Below the pieces are notes generated by a model. It was given only the letters and a program-made list of their open reading frames with translations. It did not search any database and was not told the origin of the DNA. The translations under genes and the position numbers were made by a program. From Dehalococcoidia bacterium (GTDB lineage Bacteria; Chloroflexota; Dehalococcoidia; GIF9; AB-539-J10), in contig JAUWGN010000063.1 in NCBI GenBank assembly GCA_030606385.1, positions 1-6,634 of the forward strand: a stretch of DNA of 6,634 nt, in the 5' to 3' direction. Each line of letters begins with the position of its first letter. The first letter of the stretch is position 1. This document shows positions 1-5,955 of the stretch, piece by piece.

Positions 1-1
1 G

Positions 2-61
2 GTCAATCGCCAATCTCTATTCCTCGACTACCTCTGCAAGCGGTTCCCTAAATTGACCTGA
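2..61 (+). other. possible C-terminal tail of an upstream gene, cut by the window edge
   Basis: One forward frame stays open from the left edge to a TGA at 59-61 and would encode about 19 residues ending in KRFPKLT. The two other forward frames also reach stops nearby (49-51 and 54-56), so the choice of frame is weak. I do not recognise the peptide. It is listed because the M16 peptidase follows in the same direction and the piece ends inside the predicted promoter of that gene. It could equally be non-coding. Confidence 0.2.
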
Positions 62-81
62 ATCGGGAATACCGCTAGAAT
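53..81 (+). promoter_or_regulatory. sigma70-type promoter for the M16 peptidase
   Basis: TTGACC at 53-58 and TAGAAT at 76-81 are separated by exactly 17 nt. Each hexamer differs from consensus by one base. Transcription would start near 88, leaving a leader of only about 24 nt before the TTG start. The -35 box overlaps the last codons of the possible upstream frame, so the peptidase may be independently transcribed even if it follows another gene closely. Confidence 0.5.
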
Positions 82-111
82 ATCATTTATACTAACTAAA
101 GAGGTGAATTA

Positions 112-1374
112 TTGTATCAAAAGACTACCTTAGATAACGGGCTGCGTATTGTTACCACTACTATGCCCCACACCCACTCGGTATCTATCTGTATCTTTAT
201 CGGCGTCGGCTCCCGATACGAGATTGTGGCACAGGCAGGCGTTTCACATTTTATTGAGCACCTGTGTTTCAAGGGCACGCCAAAGAGGCCAACGGCCAAG
301 GAAATTTCGGAGGCAATAGAAGGAGTAGGCGGAATCCTTAACGGGGGCACCAACAAAGAATTAACTGTCTACTGGTGTAAGGTGGCTCAGTCTCACTTCC
401 CCCTTGTCCTGGATGTGTTGACAGATATTCTACTCCATTCCAAGTTTGACCCTGTGGATATAGAGCGGGAACGTCAGGTTATCATTGAAGAGATTAATAT
501 GAGTAAAGATTCACCGTCACTACAGGTTAATATGCTCATTGATGAGCTTCTATGGCCTAATCATCCCCTGGGGCGTGATATAGCTGGCAGCAAGGAATCA
601 GTGGCTACCATAACCAGAGACATGATGCTTGACTACATGGCAGGTCAATATCTTCCTGATAATACAGTAATTGCCATTGCTGGTAATATCCAGCATCAGG
701 AGGCGGTAACCGCTGTTAGCCAGGCTCTGGGTAGCTGGACTACTCGGCAGCCTCGTTCTGGATATTTGGCTTATAAGGAACAACCGAACCCGCGACTCCA
801 AGTTGAGAGAAGGGACACCGAGGAAGCTCACCTATGTCTGGCATTGCCCGGTCTGCCGCTTCTTCACCCCAAGCGCTTTACCCTTGACCTACTAAATGTC
901 ATCCTGGGGGAGGGTATGAGCAGCCGCTTATTTACTACGATTCGGGATAAGCTAGGGCTTGTCTACAGCATCCATAGCTATGTTGAGCACTGCCTTGACT
1001 CGGGCTCGGTTACTGTCTATGCCGGAGTGGAACCCAGAAACCTGCCAATAGTCGTCAAGGCTATCTTAGAGGAACTATCCCAGCTCAAAGAACTAGTCCC
1101 TGAATCTGAACTGTCCAAGGCAAAGGAATTATCAAAGGGACGCCTGCTGCTACGTATGGAGGATAGCCGCAATGTTGCTGGCTGGATGGGGGGACAAGAG
1201 ATTCTCACCGAACGCATTCTTAGTGTTGAACAGATAGTATCTATTATTGATGCCGTCACCGTTGAAGAGCTTAGGCAGTTAGCCCAAGAGCTACTGATTG
1301 GTAGCCAGCTCCGCTTGGCGGTAGTTGGTCCTGTTGCCAATGATGAGCCACTGGAGGAACTGCTGAAGCTGTGA
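112..1374 (+). CDS. M16 family zinc metallopeptidase (M16B type)
   Basis: This is a predicted processing or degrading metallopeptidase of the mitochondrial-processing-peptidase/insulinase family. The inverted zinc motif HxxEH is visible as HFIEH at residues 46-50 (H46, E49 and H50). The third zinc ligand lies in the ERERQVIIEEI stretch (E126 by spacing). Flanking family blocks are also present: RYE..AQAGVSHFIEH, FKGT, the NGGTNKE segment (about 77-83), and WPNHPLGRDIAGS in the 140-160 region. The C-terminal half carries the second, non-catalytic M16 fold with the typical RLFTTIRDKLGLVYS block. At 420 residues it is full length for the single-chain bacterial form. The TTG start is supported by GAGGTG at 101-106, 5 nt upstream. 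No signal peptide is evident, so it is probably cytoplasmic. The physiological substrate cannot be read from sequence. It converges with the interrupted PLP-enzyme gene and has no clear terminator after its TGA. Confidence 0.93.
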   Translation: MYQKTTLDNGLRIVTTTMPHTHSVSICIFIGVGSRYEIVAQAGVSHFIEHLCFKGTPKRPTAKEISEAIEGVGGILNGGTNKELTVYWCKVAQSHFPLVLDVLTDILLHSKFDPVDIERERQVIIEEINMSKDSPSLQVNMLIDELLWPNHPLGRDIAGSKESVATITRDMMLDYMAGQYLPDNTVIAIAGNIQHQEAVTAVSQALGSWTTRQPRSGYLAYKEQPNPRLQVERRDTEEAHLCLALPGLPLLHPKRFTLDLLNVILGEGMSSRLFTTIRDKLGLVYSIHSYVEHCLDSGSVTVYAGVEPRNLPIVVKAILEELSQLKELVPESELSKAKELSKGRLLLRMEDSRNVAGWMGGQEILTERILSVEQIVSIIDAVTVEELRQLAQELLIGSQLRLAVVGPVANDEPLEELLKL

Positions 1375-1384
1375 GATAGTTTAT

Positions 1385-1696
1385 CTACCTCATCTCCTTT
1401 GTCCCCCTCTCTTTCAAATATTGTGGACTTGAGGAAGCTCTTTTGCTCAGTGACGGAGAGCTTCCAAAAATTTTCAACATTTTGTCGGTTGCTTTTAAGC
1501 CACTACCAGTTAAAATTGCAACGTTAGTTTTACCCTCTTCTACCTTAAGAGATTTCTTTAAAGCGCCGACTACTACAGCGGAGGTAGGTTCAACGTATAT
1601 TCCCTTTTGTGCCAGAATATTTATCCCTTCAGCAATTTCTTCTTCCGAGACTTTTATTACCTCCCCATCAGTTTCTCTAAGGACCTCCAGTATTTG
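1385..1696 (-). pseudogene. in-frame C-terminal part of the threonine-synthase-like enzyme, beyond an internal TAG
   Basis: Directly after the TAG at 1697-1699, the same minus-strand frame runs on for 103 codons to a TAG at 1385-1387. It begins QILEVLRETDGEV, has VSEEEIAEGINILAQKGI in the middle, and contains EPTSAVVVGALKK and LTGSGLKATDKM. These are the blocks expected at the C-terminus of PLP fold-type II threonine-synthase-like enzymes, and they follow the upstream half without a missing segment. No other stop or frameshift was seen. Read through, the protein would be 399 residues, a normal family size. The last residues (about 20, after KIFGSS) look poorly conserved. No start codon or Shine-Dalgarno suggests that this part is translated alone. 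Either one codon was mutated recently, the base is a sequencing or assembly error, or UAG is read through. Confidence 0.8.
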
Positions 1697-2584
1697 CTAA
1701 CCACGGATTGGGTTTAGGCAAGCAATTCCCTCAGCGTAGGTATGCCGAACCTGAGCCAGGGGAGTAACTTTCGTCTCTCCTTTTGTAAAAGCTTCATAAA
1801 TCGGGGGGATAGCCTCCGTTTGCACTGCAATTAATTTGGGTAGGTTGCTAATTACACCCATATCCTTTAACTCTCTCCCGGCAAGAGCAATTCCCAAAAT
1901 TATACTTCCATAACCAACAGGCGTAATAATGGAGTCTGGAACTTTCCAATTTAGTTGTTCGCAAATCTCATAGAAAACCGTTTTCGTTCCTTCCATAAAA
2001 AGGGGGTTCCGGTTATGAGAAGCATAAAATACTTCCCTGGCTTTTTCCTGAATAAACTTGGCTGTATCTTCTCGCGAACCTGGAATTTTGTTGAGTTTTG
2101 CTCCGTATAAACTTATCTGGACTAATTTACCTGCTGACGCACTTTCAGGACAACAAATTTCACAGGTAATTCCAGCCCTGGCACAGTAAGCGGCAATTGC
2201 CGCTCCGGCATTACCCGAAGAGTCGTCGATAACTGTTTTTATGCCCAATTCCTTTATCTTGCTTACCAGCACACTGGCGCCCCTATCCTTATAGGATCCG
2301 GAAGGAAATAAATAGTCCAATTTCAATAGAATCTCTTTATCAAAAATTCTTTCTTCTACTAAGGGTGTCATCCCTTCACCAAGGGTAACAATATTTTCAT
2401 CCTTTACTACAGGAAGAACCTCTCGGTATCTCCAGATAGAATTTGCTCTACTTTTTAATCTAGCGAGTGAAAGTTTTGGGGGCTCTTTTTCTAATTCAAA
2501 GGCACCACCACATTCACATTTAAAGGCAAGGGTATTTACAGCAAACCTTCTATGACATCTGGAGCATATGTAATTAACGTTCAT
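1697..2584 (-). CDS. threonine-synthase-like PLP-dependent enzyme, ends early at an in-frame TAG
   Basis: This is the N-terminal 295 residues of a PLP fold-type II enzyme of the threonine synthase group, which converts O-phosphohomoserine to threonine in characterised members. A small zinc-ribbon-like N-terminus has Cys7, Cys10, Cys23 and Cys25. The PLP-lysine motif GSYKDRGA gives K99. SSGNAGAA at 122-129 is the loop that contacts substrate or cofactor, and PVGYGSIILG (about residues 223-232) fits the phosphate-binding glycine loop. The frame stops after AEGIACLNPIRG, where the family normally continues; the missing piece follows in the same frame. Without it the fold lacks its C-terminal quarter and is unlikely to be active. 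The ATG has no Shine-Dalgarno, and a strong hairpin ends 10 nt upstream. A small ORF overlaps the start by 11 bp, so translational coupling is possible. A related PLP lyase or deaminase activity cannot be excluded. Confidence 0.85.
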   Translation of the reverse strand: MNVNYICSRCHRRFAVNTLAFKCECGGAFELEKEPPKLSLARLKSRANSIWRYREVLPVVKDENIVTLGEGMTPLVEERIFDKEILLKLDYLFPSGSYKDRGASVLVSKIKELGIKTVIDDSSGNAGAAIAAYCARAGITCEICCPESASAGKLVQISLYGAKLNKIPGSREDTAKFIQEKAREVFYASHNRNPLFMEGTKTVFYEICEQLNWKVPDSIITPVGYGSIILGIALAGRELKDMGVISNLPKLIAVQTEAIPPIYEAFTKGETKVTPLAQVRHTYAEGIACLNPIRG

Positions 2585-2720
2585 AGCTAAAAGGCACTGC
2601 TGAACAGGCTTGCAGGGCTTGTTCAGCAGTGTTACCCTCCATCTCAGATTTAATCACTGTGGCAGAACTGTGTTTTTCAATTGTCTCTATAATTATTCCA
2701 GTAATAAATCTTCCTCCCAT
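2574..2720 (-). CDS. possible 48-codon small ORF overlapping the PLP-enzyme start
   Basis: An ATG at 2720-2718 opens a frame that ends in TAA at 2576-2574. It overlaps the ATG of the threonine-synthase-like gene by 11 bp in another frame. The peptide starts MGGRFITGIII, and its first 23 residues hold six Ile and three Thr. The second half reads EGNTAEQALQACSAVPFSYER. It is not recognisable as a known family by eye. No good Shine-Dalgarno precedes the ATG, which counts against it. It fills nearly all of the gap after the symporter, and the gene behind it lacks its own Shine-Dalgarno, which would fit coupling. It could be a real small protein, a regulatory leader peptide (Ile/Thr-rich, before a threonine-pathway gene), or chance. 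Confidence 0.35.
   Translation of the reverse strand: MGGRFITGIIIETIEKHSSATVIKSEMEGNTAEQALQACSAVPFSYER
2595..2631 (-). terminator. perfect 12-bp hairpin before the threonine-synthase-like gene (terminator or attenuator candidate)
   Basis: CACTGCTGAACA at 2595-2606 is exactly complementary to TGTTCAGCAGTG at 2620-2631. Three further inner pairs (one of them G-U) leave a loop of about 7 nt. On the minus strand the stem is followed by CCTTTTAGC, a short T run, so termination would be weak or conditional. It lies inside the possible small ORF and ends 10 nt before the next ATG. It may end symporter transcription, act as an attenuator for the downstream gene, or block ribosome access. On the plus strand no T run follows. 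Confidence 0.4.
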
Positions 2721-2740
2721 GGTAATCTAGCCCGTTATCA

Positions 2741-3961
2741 CTAAGCTGTTGCCGTGCCTACCTTTATACCAGGTAGCAATGCTTCTCCTTCAGTGTGGGC
2801 TATGATTCCAGCGACTACAGTATCACCAGTCACATTAACCGCGGTTCGTCCCATGTCAAGTATCCTATCAATACCGGCAATAAGCGCTATTCCCTCTAGT
2901 GGAATTCCTACCGCTCCAAGCACCACCATTAACATGATGAGCCCGGCTCCGGGAACCCCGGCGGTACCAATTGATGCCAATATGGCAGTGACGAGGATTA
3001 TCATGTTGCCACCAAAACCCAGTTGGATGCCAAAGGCATTCGCCAGGAATACTGCGCAGACACCCTGGTACAATGCTGTTCCATCCATGTTAATGGTAGC
3101 CCCTACTGGTAGGATAAAACCAGCGGTCTCCTTGGACATCCCGGTGTTTTCCTGGCATACCCTCATGGTTACCGGTAAAGTTGCTGAACTGCTGCAGGTA
3201 ACAAAGGCAAACGTTGGAGATTCCTTAATCCTCATCAGCCATACCCACGGATTTATTTTACCAAGGAATCTTATGAACAGCGCGTAGGTTACTCCCACGT
3301 GAAGTATGTATCCTAGGTAGCAAACAGCGATTAAGGCGGCAAATGGGGCTAGAATACCTACACCGTGTGTCCCTACTATCCAGCCTATTAGTGCGAACAC
3401 CCCGATAGGCGCATAGTATAATACTATCTTTACTAACTTGAACATGGCATTGGCAATGCCATCTATTATATTGAATAACGGTTCGCACACCTTCCCCGCC
3501 AAATTTATGGCAATACCAAAAAGGATGGCAAAGAAGATGATTGGTAGTATTTGCCCCTGCGCCATAGCTCCAACCGGGTTGGTTGGTACTATACCTAACA
3601 GGACTTCAGACAGAGGTGGAGGCACCTTTGGTTCTACCGCAGCTAGTTCCCCAACTGGCATGCCGGTTCCGATACCGGTGACATTAGCCAGCACAAGACC
3701 AATGCAGACAGCAATGGCAGCAGTAACATAGTATAATGCTATTGCCTTCCAGGCTAGTCTACCCAATTTGGCTGGAGAGATACTTGCCACCCCCACTACC
3801 AGAGTAGCAAATACCAGTGGAACTATAAGCATCTTAAGCAGGCGTACAAACAGGGTACCGAAAGGCTTTAAGGCTACCATTGGTTCGCCCACTATAGCGC
3901 CGACGATAATACCTATGGCGAAAGCTATAAGAATCCACCCAAACAAACCTATTTTCCTCAT
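2741..3961 (-). CDS. dicarboxylate/amino acid:cation symporter (DAACS/SLC1 family; glutamate/aspartate or C4-dicarboxylate)
   Basis: This is an inner-membrane secondary transporter of the GltP/GltT/DctA family, 406 residues and full length. The N-terminus is hydrophobic with the family block KMLIVPLVFATLVVG (43-57). The serine-rich tip of hairpin 1 reads CSSSATLP (256-263), and the unwound TM7 motif NMDGT is at 291-295. The hairpin-2 region has GVPGAG (335-340). TM8 carries D365, D369, R372, T373, N376 and D380 in the order used by GltPh for substrate and sodium binding. R372 matches the arginine that selects acidic side chains, which favours aspartate, glutamate or dicarboxylates. The ATG is preceded by AAGGAGGGAG (3977-3968) at ideal spacing. 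The stop is followed in frame by two more (TAG-TGA-TAA). Its own consensus promoter and a long structured leader lie upstream. Exact substrate and coupling ion remain open. Confidence 0.95.
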   Translation of the reverse strand: MRKIGLFGWILIAFAIGIIVGAIVGEPMVALKPFGTLFVRLLKMLIVPLVFATLVVGVASISPAKLGRLAWKAIALYYVTAAIAVCIGLVLANVTGIGTGMPVGELAAVEPKVPPPLSEVLLGIVPTNPVGAMAQGQILPIIFFAILFGIAINLAGKVCEPLFNIIDGIANAMFKLVKIVLYYAPIGVFALIGWIVGTHGVGILAPFAALIAVCYLGYILHVGVTYALFIRFLGKINPWVWLMRIKESPTFAFVTCSSSATLPVTMRVCQENTGMSKETAGFILPVGATINMDGTALYQGVCAVFLANAFGIQLGFGGNMIILVTAILASIGTAGVPGAGLIMLMVVLGAVGIPLEGIALIAGIDRILDMGRTAVNVTGDTVVAGIIAHTEGEALLPGIKVGTATA

Positions 3962-4168
3962 GGTGTTCTCCCTCCTTTCTTGCAGACTATCTAAAAACGA
4001 TAATGCCGAGGACTAATCATCGACCATGGACTGCCCACGGCATCTTTGCCATTACTATCCCATAGCTACCACCCCCTTTTACTTACTTTTTCTTCAGTTC
4101 GTAAGTGGTTATATATAGTTAGGGGAGAAGCTCGCTCAACTTATTTTGCCAGTAAGAACATTACTTGT
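3962..4168 (-). ncRNA. structured 5' leader of the symporter, candidate cis-regulatory RNA
   Basis: From the predicted start near 4168 to the symporter ATG there is an untranslated leader of about 206 nt. It can form a hairpin near its 5' end (4165-4161 with 4155-4151). A second hairpin (4106-4101 with 4086-4081, ACTTAC/GTAAGT) is enclosed by a helix of 4125-4121 (CCCCT) with 4077-4073 (AGGGG). A GC-rich stem then precedes a T5 tract. The left arm of that stem can pair instead as CCGTGG (4040-4035) with CCATGG (4029-4024). Right arms of the first two hairpins are also partly interchangeable (CTTACT with AGTAAG). I could not match it to a known riboswitch class. It may be an attenuating leader or simply a long 5' UTR. 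Confidence 0.35.
3993..4044 (-). terminator. terminator-like stem and T5 tract in the symporter leader
   Basis: On the minus strand, 4044-4038 (GATGCCG) pairs with 4008-4002 (CGGCATT, including one G-U). The helix continues inward after one mismatch with two G-C pairs, a G-U and a C-G. After ATCG comes TTTTT at 3997-3993, about 16 nt ahead of the Shine-Dalgarno. The offset between stem and T tract makes it an imperfect intrinsic terminator. Lying after the promoter and before the gene, it would be placed to attenuate symporter expression. Confidence 0.35.
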
Positions 4169-4174
4169 GGCTTC

Positions 4175-4202
4175 ATTATAATCCAAGATTATCGGCTGTC
4201 AA
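4175..4202 (-). promoter_or_regulatory. consensus sigma70 promoter for the symporter
   Basis: On the minus strand TTGACA (4202-4197) and TATAAT (4180-4175) are both exact consensus, with a 16-nt spacer. It starts about 30 nt after the RidA stop and points at the symporter, with a predicted start near 4168. This separates the symporter transcript from the upstream RidA and GDH genes and implies strong basal initiation. That would make downstream control in the leader plausible. Confidence 0.78.
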
Positions 4203-4233
4203 GACCTTCTTATTGTTTTTTCTTGTTTAAAGA

Positions 4234-4614
4234 TTATTTGCTAACTCCAGCAATAGCTTCAATCTCTATTTGAAATCCAAAATGCAAATTTCTGGTTGGA
4301 ACTACAGCCCGTGCCGGACGATGCTCACCAAAAAATCTTGAATAGACGGCATTCACCCGACCCCATAATTCAATATCTGAAACATAAACAGTAGTTTTAA
4401 TAACTTGATTTATGTTAGACCCTGCGGCTTTAAGTATCTCGGATAAGTTCTTCAATACTTGCTCCGTTTGTTCTTCAATTGAACCTAGGCGCTTCTCACC
4501 CGTCTTTGGGTCTATCGGTAGCTGTCCGGAAACGTAAACAATATTATTATGAACTATCGCCTGTGAGTAATGCCCAGCCGGTTTTGGGGCATTTTGCGTT
4601 GAAACTTCTTTCAC
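4234..4614 (-). CDS. ridA: RidA family enamine/imine deaminase
   Basis: RidA proteins hydrolyse reactive enamine/imine intermediates, such as 2-aminoacrylate, released by PLP enzymes. I chose the GTG at 4614-4612: GAGGTGA (4629-4623) sits 8 nt upstream, and the resulting MKEVSTQNAPKP matches the usual family N-terminus and gives 126 residues. An in-frame GTG at 4626 would add four residues and has only a GGGGG stretch before it. Counting from 4614, Y16, S29, N88, R102 (in RPARAVV) and E117 (in QIEIEAIA) align with E. coli RidA Y17, S30, N88, R105 and E120, so the active site looks intact. Two family signatures deviate: GHYSQ where GPYSQ is common, and LHFGF where LPxG is common. It follows GDH by 93 nt. 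That gap holds a 7-bp inverted repeat (4652-4658 and 4677-4683) without a T tract, so co-transcription with GDH is plausible. Confidence 0.92.
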   Translation of the reverse strand: MKEVSTQNAPKPAGHYSQAIVHNNIVYVSGQLPIDPKTGEKRLGSIEEQTEQVLKNLSEILKAAGSNINQVIKTTVYVSDIELWGRVNAVYSRFFGEHRPARAVVPTRNLHFGFQIEIEAIAGVSK

Positions 4615-4707
4615 TTTGCTTATCACCTCTTTTCCCCCTTATATGCGCTTTGCTCGGCATAGCCATTGGTTTAGCGGCCAAGCCTTTCGTCTCGTTTTAC
4701 TCTAGTA

Positions 4708-5955
4708 TTATGGGAATATTCCCCTGGCTTCCATGGCAGCTGCTATTCGCTTTATGGCAAGCATATAGGCGGCATTTCGCATATCTACTTTCTCGTGCCG
4801 GCTCATTTCTAGCACTTCGTGGAAGGCGTTGTCCATCACCGTTTGCAGTTGACGGTTTACCTCATCTTCATTCCAGAAGAAGGCTTGCAGGCCCTGTACC
4901 CACTCAAAGTAGGATACTACTACCCCACCTGCGTTGGCTAATATATCGGGAACAACAAATACTCCATTATCATTAAGAATCTTATCCGCCTCGGGAGTAG
5001 TTGGTGCATTGGCACCTTCTACAATTATTCTTGCTTTTATATCCGCCGCATTGGCTTTAACTATCTGATCTTCAATAGCCGCCGGCACTAATATGTCACA
5101 GGGTAGTGCCAGGAGTTCAGTATTACTTATGGTTTCAGTATCCATGAAGCCTACCACTGAACCTGTTTCCTTCTTGTAATTTGGTAAACTTTCCAAGTCT
5201 AGTCCCTTGGGGTTGTAAGTCCCTCCCTTGGTATCGCTTATGGCTATAATTCGACAGCCCTCCCCAGCTAATAGCTTAGCGGCACTATAAGCCACATTAC
5301 CAAAGCCCTGAACTACCGCTGTAGCTCTATTGAGGCTTATGCCCAGATGGTTAGCTGCCAGTTTGGCACTGACCATACACCCGCGACCGGTAGCACCAAG
5401 CCTACCCTTACTACCACCTACCTCGATAGGTTTGCCTGTGACCACACCTAGGACTGAATAGCCTTTAAGCATGCTGTAGGTATCCATGATCCAAGCCATC
5501 ACCTGAGGGTTTGTGCCAACATCAGGGGCGGGGATATCCTTTTCCGGACCTATCAGGATTGATATCTCACTGGCATAGCGCCGGGTCAATCTCTCCAGTT
5601 CACCCTGGGACATAAGCTTTGGATTGCAAACGACGGCTCCCTTGGCTCCACCATAGGGTATATTGACAACAGCCGTCTTCAATGTCATCAATGCTGCCAG
5701 TGCTCTGGTTTCATCCAGGGTAACATCCGGGTGGTAACGGAGCCCGCCCTTGGCTGGTCCTCTGGTGTCATTATGCTGAACCCTAAAACCGGTAAAGACT
5801 TTTACTGTCCCGTCGTCCATTCTTACCGGGAAATTGACAGTGAGTTCACGTTCACAGCTTTCTAGCCGCAAACGGTATGCATCCTTAACATTCAGCCTGT
5901 CGCAGATAGCATCAATTCGGCTCACTACCATTTGGAAAGCATTGGTTTCAGTCAT
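4708..5955 (-). CDS. gdhA: glutamate dehydrogenase (hexameric Glu/Leu/Phe/Val family)
   Basis: The enzyme interconverts glutamate with 2-oxoglutarate and ammonium using NAD(P). It has 415 residues, the normal length. The substrate domain has RGPAKGGLRYHP (65-76, K69), MTLK (K93) and PYGGAKG with the catalytic-type K105, followed by PAPDVGT with D145. The Rossmann domain has VVQGFGNVA (214-222), then AISDTKGG at the end of the second strand. VEGANAPTTPEAD (312-324) and NAGGVVVSYFEW (341-352) complete the pattern. AKGGLR and SYFEW argue for glutamate rather than leucine or phenylalanine as substrate. NAD versus NADP preference is not decided. The ATG lies inside the end of the aminotransferase gene (8-bp overlap, ATGACTGA), and only a weak GAGAG precedes it, so translation is probably coupled. 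In this setting it would regenerate 2-oxoglutarate for transamination. Confidence 0.95.
   Translation of the reverse strand: MTETNAFQMVVSRIDAICDRLNVKDAYRLRLESCERELTVNFPVRMDDGTVKVFTGFRVQHNDTRGPAKGGLRYHPDVTLDETRALAALMTLKTAVVNIPYGGAKGAVVCNPKLMSQGELERLTRRYASEISILIGPEKDIPAPDVGTNPQVMAWIMDTYSMLKGYSVLGVVTGKPIEVGGSKGRLGATGRGCMVSAKLAANHLGISLNRATAVVQGFGNVAYSAAKLLAGEGCRIIAISDTKGGTYNPKGLDLESLPNYKKETGSVVGFMDTETISNTELLALPCDILVPAAIEDQIVKANAADIKARIIVEGANAPTTPEADKILNDNGVFVVPDILANAGGVVVSYFEWVQGLQAFFWNEDEVNRQLQTVMDNAFHEVLEMSRHEKVDMRNAAYMLAIKRIAAAMEARGIFP

Noticed and set aside
1433..1465. 8-bp inverted repeat (GGAAGCTC/GAGCTTCC) considered as a bidirectional terminator for the convergent genes
   Set aside because: The loop is 17 nt and no T run follows on either strand. 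It lies inside the coding frame of the interrupted enzyme.
1443..1700. Plus-strand 85-codon open frame
   Set aside because: It is the exact antisense of the conserved C-terminal part of the threonine-synthase-like gene; its peptide resembles no family and it has no Shine-Dalgarno.
2650..2690. Possible promoter (TTGAAA ... TTAAAT, minus strand) for the threonine-synthase-like gene
   Set aside because: Spacing is about 21 nt and both boxes are imperfect, so it is not convincing in an AT-rich stretch.
2754..3287. Plus-strand 177-codon open frame
   Set aside because: It is a mirror of the symporter, whose membrane segments and NMDGT motif fix the coding strand.
4013..4027. Four-codon mini-ORF (ATG GTC GAT GAT TAG) with two Asp codons in the leader of an acidic amino acid symporter
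   Set aside because: It has no Shine-Dalgarno and is so short that chance occurrence is expected.
4066..4078. Minus-strand AGGGGGTGGTAGC resembles the T-box core sequence
   Set aside because: The ACCGCG part is absent and no specifier-loop stem could be identified, so a T-box assignment is not supported.
4479..4976. Plus-strand 165-codon open frame
   Set aside because: It crosses the antisense of RidA and GDH, both firmly identified on the other strand, and has no recognisable protein features.
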